From VRUE01 sp035557635 (lineage in GTDB: Bacteria; Actinomycetota; Thermoleophilia; Solirubrobacterales; 70-9): DNA of 41,569 bases. A program made the translations under genes and the position numbers. This document shows, one piece after another, positions 38,698 through 41,569 of this stretch. The DNA is taken from the NCBI GenBank assembly GCA_035557635.1, contig DATMDR010000010.1, positions 1-41,569 of the forward strand, given 5' to 3'. Under the pieces are notes generated by a model. The model searched no databases. It saw nothing but the letters and a program-made list of their open reading frames with translations, and was not told the DNA's origin. The stretch's first letter is position 1. Every line of letters begins with the position of its first letter.

Positions 38698-39756
38698 ATG
38701 AATGCCCAGGTAACAGCCGAGGATCGGGCGCATCTGAAGCGAGCTCTGCAGCTGGCGGAAAGCGGGCGGGGAAGGGTCAGCCCGAATCCACTGGTCGGGG
38801 CCGTGGTCGTGCGGGATGGCGAGGCCGTGATCGGCGAGGGGTTCCACGCCGAGCTGGGCGGATTGCACGCCGAGCGGGCGGCGCTGGAGGATTGCCGCAA
38901 GCGGGGCGAGGATCCCGCTGGGGCGACGATGTACGTGACTTTGGAGCCGTGTGCACACCAGGGACGGCAGCCCCCTTGCACCGAGGCGATTCTGGAGGCC
39001 GGGATCGGACGGGTCGTGATCGGCTCCGAGGACCCGACCGAGAAGGCATCCGGACGCGGCCCCGGGATCCTCCGCGACGGCGGGGTCGAGGTCGAGACGG
39101 CGGCCGGCGAGGAGGCGACCGCGGCGCGGCTGCTCAACCAGCCCTTCCGCAAGCACGCCCGCACCGGCCTGCCCCTCGTCACGCTGAAGCTGGCGATGTC
39201 GCTCGACGGCCTCACGACCCCGCCGCCCGGCGATTCCCCCTGGATCTCCAGCGAGTCCAGTCGCGCGCTCGTCCACCGCTGGCGCGCCGAATCGGACGCG
39301 ATCGCGGTCGGCATCGGCACCGTCCTCGCCGACGACCCGCTGCTCACCGCCCGTGGCGAGGACGCTCATCGCCAGCCGACCCGCGTCGTCTTCGACTCCG
39401 GCGCCCGGCTGCCACTCGACTCCCAGCTCATCCGCACCCTCGACCACTCGCCGGTGCTCGTCGTCGCCTCACCCGATGCCGACGCGTCCCACCAGATCGC
39501 GTTGCGCGAAGCGGGCGTCGAGGTCCTCCTCGCCGGCAGCATCGACGCCGCCCTCGCCGACCTCGGCCGCCGCGGCATCGCCAGCCTCTTCCTCGAGGGT
39601 GGCCAGACCCTGGCGGCGGCATTCGCCGACGCGGGTCAGATCGACGAGGCGCGGGTGTTTGTCGCCCCCGTACTGCTCGGGGGGTCGAAGCGCACCGACG
39701 CTCTGGGGCCCGGCGCCGAGGACACGCTGATCGAGACCCGGTTCAAGGAGTGGTGA
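38698..39756 (+). CDS. ribD: Bifunctional diaminohydroxyphosphoribosylaminopyrimidine deaminase / reductase
   Basis: A 352-residue riboflavin enzyme. The N-terminal deaminase domain (about 1-150) carries VSPNPLVGAVVV, the zinc and catalytic motif GLHAERAALEDC, and EPCAHQGRQPPC. The C-terminal reductase domain (about 155-352) has LPLVTLKLAMSLDGLTTPPP and a late FLEGGQTLAAAFADA motif. ATG 38698 has no ribosome site; a hairpin precedes it. ribE starts one base after the stop. The order ribD-ribE-ribBA is the classical operon. Confidence 0.95.
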   Translation: MNAQVTAEDRAHLKRALQLAESGRGRVSPNPLVGAVVVRDGEAVIGEGFHAELGGLHAERAALEDCRKRGEDPAGATMYVTLEPCAHQGRQPPCTEAILEAGIGRVVIGSEDPTEKASGRGPGILRDGGVEVETAAGEEATAARLLNQPFRKHARTGLPLVTLKLAMSLDGLTTPPPGDSPWISSESSRALVHRWRAESDAIAVGIGTVLADDPLLTARGEDAHRQPTRVVFDSGARLPLDSQLIRTLDHSPVLVVASPDADASHQIALREAGVEVLLAGSIDAALADLGRRGIASLFLEGGQTLAAAFADAGQIDEARVFVAPVLLGGSKRTDALGPGAEDTLIETRFKEW

Positions 39757-39757
39757 G

Positions 39758-40363
39758 GTGTTCACGGGGCTGATCGAAGACGTGGGCACGGTCAAGTCGG
39801 TCGAGTCGAGCTCCGACGGGGCGCGGATGCAAATCGCCACTTCGTTGGCTGGTGAGATCGCGACCGGAGACTCTGTCGCTGTCAACGGCGTCTGCCTCAC
39901 AGCCACGAGCGTCGTTACGAGCGGCTTCGAAACCGAGGCGATGAACCAGACGCTCGAGGTGACCGCCCTGGGCGGCCTGGGTACCGGCGACCGGGTCAAC
40001 CTCGAGCTGGCGATGAAGGCCTCCGACCGGTTGGGCGGTCACATCGTTCAAGGCCATGCGGATGGCGTGGGCGAGGTGGTCTCCCTCTCGGAGGACGGTT
40101 TCGCCCGCCGGCTGCGCGTGATCCTGCCCCCGGACCTGCTTCGCTACGTGGTCGAGAAGGGCTCGATCGCCTTCGACGGGGTCAGCCTTACCGTGGCGGC
40201 GCTGGGCGAGGGCTGGGCGGAGGTGTCCCTGACCCCCGAGACGCTGGAGCGGACGAACCTGGGGGAGGCCGACGCCGGGCGCAAGATCAACGTCGAGTGT
40301 GACGTGATCGCAAAGTACGTGGAGAGGATGGTGCAACCATTCGCCGGAGAGGAGCGGGCGTGA
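39758..40363 (+). CDS. ribE: Riboflavin synthase, alpha subunit
   Basis: A 201-residue protein of two similar lumazine-binding barrels, converting two molecules of 6,7-dimethyl-8-ribityllumazine to riboflavin plus the pyrimidine precursor. The first repeat begins MFTGLIEDVGTV with DSVAVNGVCLTATSV; the second has GGHIVQGHADGVGEVVSL and IAFDGVSLTVAAL. GTG 39758 gives the invariant MFTGL start. GAGG-like sequence of the ribD stop region precedes it. The stop overlaps the ribBA GTG by four bases. Confidence 0.96.
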   Translation: MFTGLIEDVGTVKSVESSSDGARMQIATSLAGEIATGDSVAVNGVCLTATSVVTSGFETEAMNQTLEVTALGGLGTGDRVNLELAMKASDRLGGHIVQGHADGVGEVVSLSEDGFARRLRVILPPDLLRYVVEKGSIAFDGVSLTVAALGEGWAEVSLTPETLERTNLGEADAGRKINVECDVIAKYVERMVQPFAGEERA

Positions 40364-41569
40364 GCCAGATGACGGAGACGCAGAAAACAGAGGGTGTGGC
40401 AGCCGAGGCGGGCGAGAGCCCCTTCGCGACGATCGAGGAGGCGATCGAAGAGATCCGCCAGGGTCGCATGGTCGTCGTCTGCGACGACGAGGACCGTGAG
40501 AACGAGGGCGACCTGACGATGGCCGCCCAGTTCGCGACCCCCGAGGCGGTCAACTTCATGGCCAAGGAGGCGCGCGGCCTGATCTGCCTCGCGCTCACGC
40601 CCGAGCGCTGCGACGAGCTCGGCCTCGACCTGATGGCGGCCAAGAACGAGACGCCGCTGCAGACCGCGTTCACGGTCGCGATCGAGGCGCGGGAGGGCGT
40701 CACGACCGGGATCTCCGCCGCCGACCGGGCGCGGACGATCCAGGTAGCCGTCGATCCCGGCGCCAGCCCCCGCGACCTGGTCCAGCCCGGCCACGTCTTC
40801 CCGCTCAAGGCGAAGGCCGGCGGGGTGCTGGAGCGGACCGGCCAGACCGAGGCCGCCGTCGACCTGGCCCGTCTCGCCGGCCTCAATCCGGCCGGGGTGA
40901 TCTGCGAGGTGATGAACGAGGACGGGACGATGGCGCGCGTCCCCGACCTGATCCCCTACTGCGAGCGTCACGGCCTGAAGATGATCACCGTCGCCGACCT
41001 GATCGCCTACCGGCGGCGCACCGAGAAGCTGGTCGAGCGGGTCGTCGACACGGCGCTGCCGACCGAGTTCGGCGACTTCACCGCCGTCGGCTACCGCTCC
41101 CTGGTCGACGACAAGCACCACGTGGCGATGGTCAAGGGCGAGGTCGACGGCGTCGAGGACGTGCTCGTCCGCGTGCACTCGGAGTGCCTGACCGGCGACG
41201 TCTTCCACTCGCTGCGCTGCGACTGCGGCGAGCAGCTCGAGTCGGCGCTGGCGATGATCGAGCGCGAAGGCAGGGGCGTGCTCCTGTATCTGGCGCAGGA
41301 GGGGCGAGGGATCGGCCTGCTGAACAAGCTGCGCGCCTACAACCTGCAGGACCAGGGGATGGACACCGTCGACGCCAACCTGGAGCTCGGGCTCCCGGTC
41401 GACCTGCGCGACTACGGCATCGGCGCGCAGATCCTCGTCGACCTCGGCCTGTCCGCGATCCGGATCCTCACCAACAACCCGAAGAAGATCCGCGGGCTGG
41501 AGGGCTATGGGCTCTCCGTGAGCGCCCAGGTCCCGATCGAGCACGCCCCCAATCCACACAATGAGGCCT
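40360..41569 (+). CDS. ribBA: Bifunctional 3,4-dihydroxy-2-butanone 4-phosphate synthase / GTP cyclohydrolase II, 3' end missing
   Basis: The frame opens at GTG 40360, overlapping the ribE stop, and runs off the window without a stop (about 403 residues). The RibB domain (about 25-220) has the acidic metal loop CDDEDRENEGDL and QPGHVFPL. The RibA domain has VRVHSECLTGDVFHSLRCDC with zinc cysteines, LYLAQEGRGIGLLNKLRAYN and TNNPKK. The C-terminal PIEHAPNPHN suggests only a short tail lies outside the window. A charged N-terminal extension of about 20 residues precedes the fold. It supplies both early riboflavin precursors; ribH would be expected next. Confidence 0.95.
   Translation, partial: MSQMTETQKTEGVAAEAGESPFATIEEAIEEIRQGRMVVVCDDEDRENEGDLTMAAQFATPEAVNFMAKEARGLICLALTPERCDELGLDLMAAKNETPLQTAFTVAIEAREGVTTGISAADRARTIQVAVDPGASPRDLVQPGHVFPLKAKAGGVLERTGQTEAAVDLARLAGLNPAGVICEVMNEDGTMARVPDLIPYCERHGLKMITVADLIAYRRRTEKLVERVVDTALPTEFGDFTAVGYRSLVDDKHHVAMVKGEVDGVEDVLVRVHSECLTGDVFHSLRCDCGEQLESALAMIEREGRGVLLYLAQEGRGIGLLNKLRAYNLQDQGMDTVDANLELGLPVDLRDYGIGAQILVDLGLSAIRILTNNPKKIRGLEGYGLSVSAQVPIEHAPNPHNEA

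Noticed and set aside
36166..39447. 1093-codon minus-strand frame as one giant protein
   Set aside because: Only the part from ATG 37617 onward is the flippase; the rest reads antisense through ribD and out of frame through the glycosyltransferase gene.
40144..41559. 471-codon minus-strand open frame
   Set aside because: Antisense of ribE/ribBA, whose catalytic motifs are intact on the plus strand.

Overview
The window is GC-rich, gene-dense bacterial chromosome with many GTG starts and 4-base stop/start overlaps. Gene content (two-subunit glycine decarboxylase, Ku plus a separate LigD polymerase, DHA2 exporter, ScpA/ScpB, an AroH-HisC-DAHP synthase-TyrA-AroA-Cmk-Der run, PriA-Def-Fmt-RsmB-Rpe, RibD-RibE-RibBA) suggests a high-GC actinobacterium, possibly Thermoleophilia/Solirubrobacterales. 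That placement is an inference from gene content and style, not from a search.

Layout. 1-800: 3' part of gcvPB. 879-2666: an orphan lower-GC gene with a PD-(D/E)xK-like motif, possibly a defence gene. 2671-4479 (minus): end-joining genes ku and ligD polymerase. 4561-6020: FetAB-like ABC exporter. 6021-9678 (minus): a four-gene operon of secreted propeller-like protein, M14 peptidase, ECF sigma factor and membrane-anchored propeller/anti-sigma candidate. 9736-11265: MFS exporter, followed by a 5'-truncated ORF6N remnant that abuts trpS. 12937-14991: scpA, scpB, rluB. 15011-23572: aromatic amino acid and housekeeping block aroH, hisC, leader peptide, aroF, tyrA, aroA, cmk, der, metK. About 23.6-27.07 kb: an accessory island with an uncharacterised two-TM protein, a frameshifted gene and a RelE/Xre toxin-antitoxin pair, bracketed by two inverted copies of a structured 60-base repeat. 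27091-34287: lipoprotein and PH-domain genes (minus), then priA, a small membrane protein, def, fmt, rsmB, a zinc-ribbon gene and rpe. 34366-38603 (minus): glycosyltransferase, flippase and CPA-type antiporter. 38698-end: riboflavin operon ribD, ribE, ribBA (cut by the window end).

The most unusual signal is noncoding. Two copies (15388-15491 and, in the opposite orientation, 34274-34379) of a roughly 105-base element share a nearly identical 46-47-base core with an apical hairpin that covaries (C-G in one, T-A in the other). Each core is enclosed by a second stem that also covaries and by a perfect 16-18 bp outer stem of locus-specific sequence that overlaps the stop codons of neighbouring genes. 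A related-looking but different nested palindrome lies in frame inside the flippase gene (36886-36970). Upstream of the DAHP synthase gene a 28-codon ORF ends in Tyr-Trp-Arg-Phe-Ser, with mutually exclusive RNA pairings around it, which looks like an attenuation leader. Many first-in-operon genes carry a TANNNT box 6-8 nt before the start codon, which suggests leaderless transcripts.
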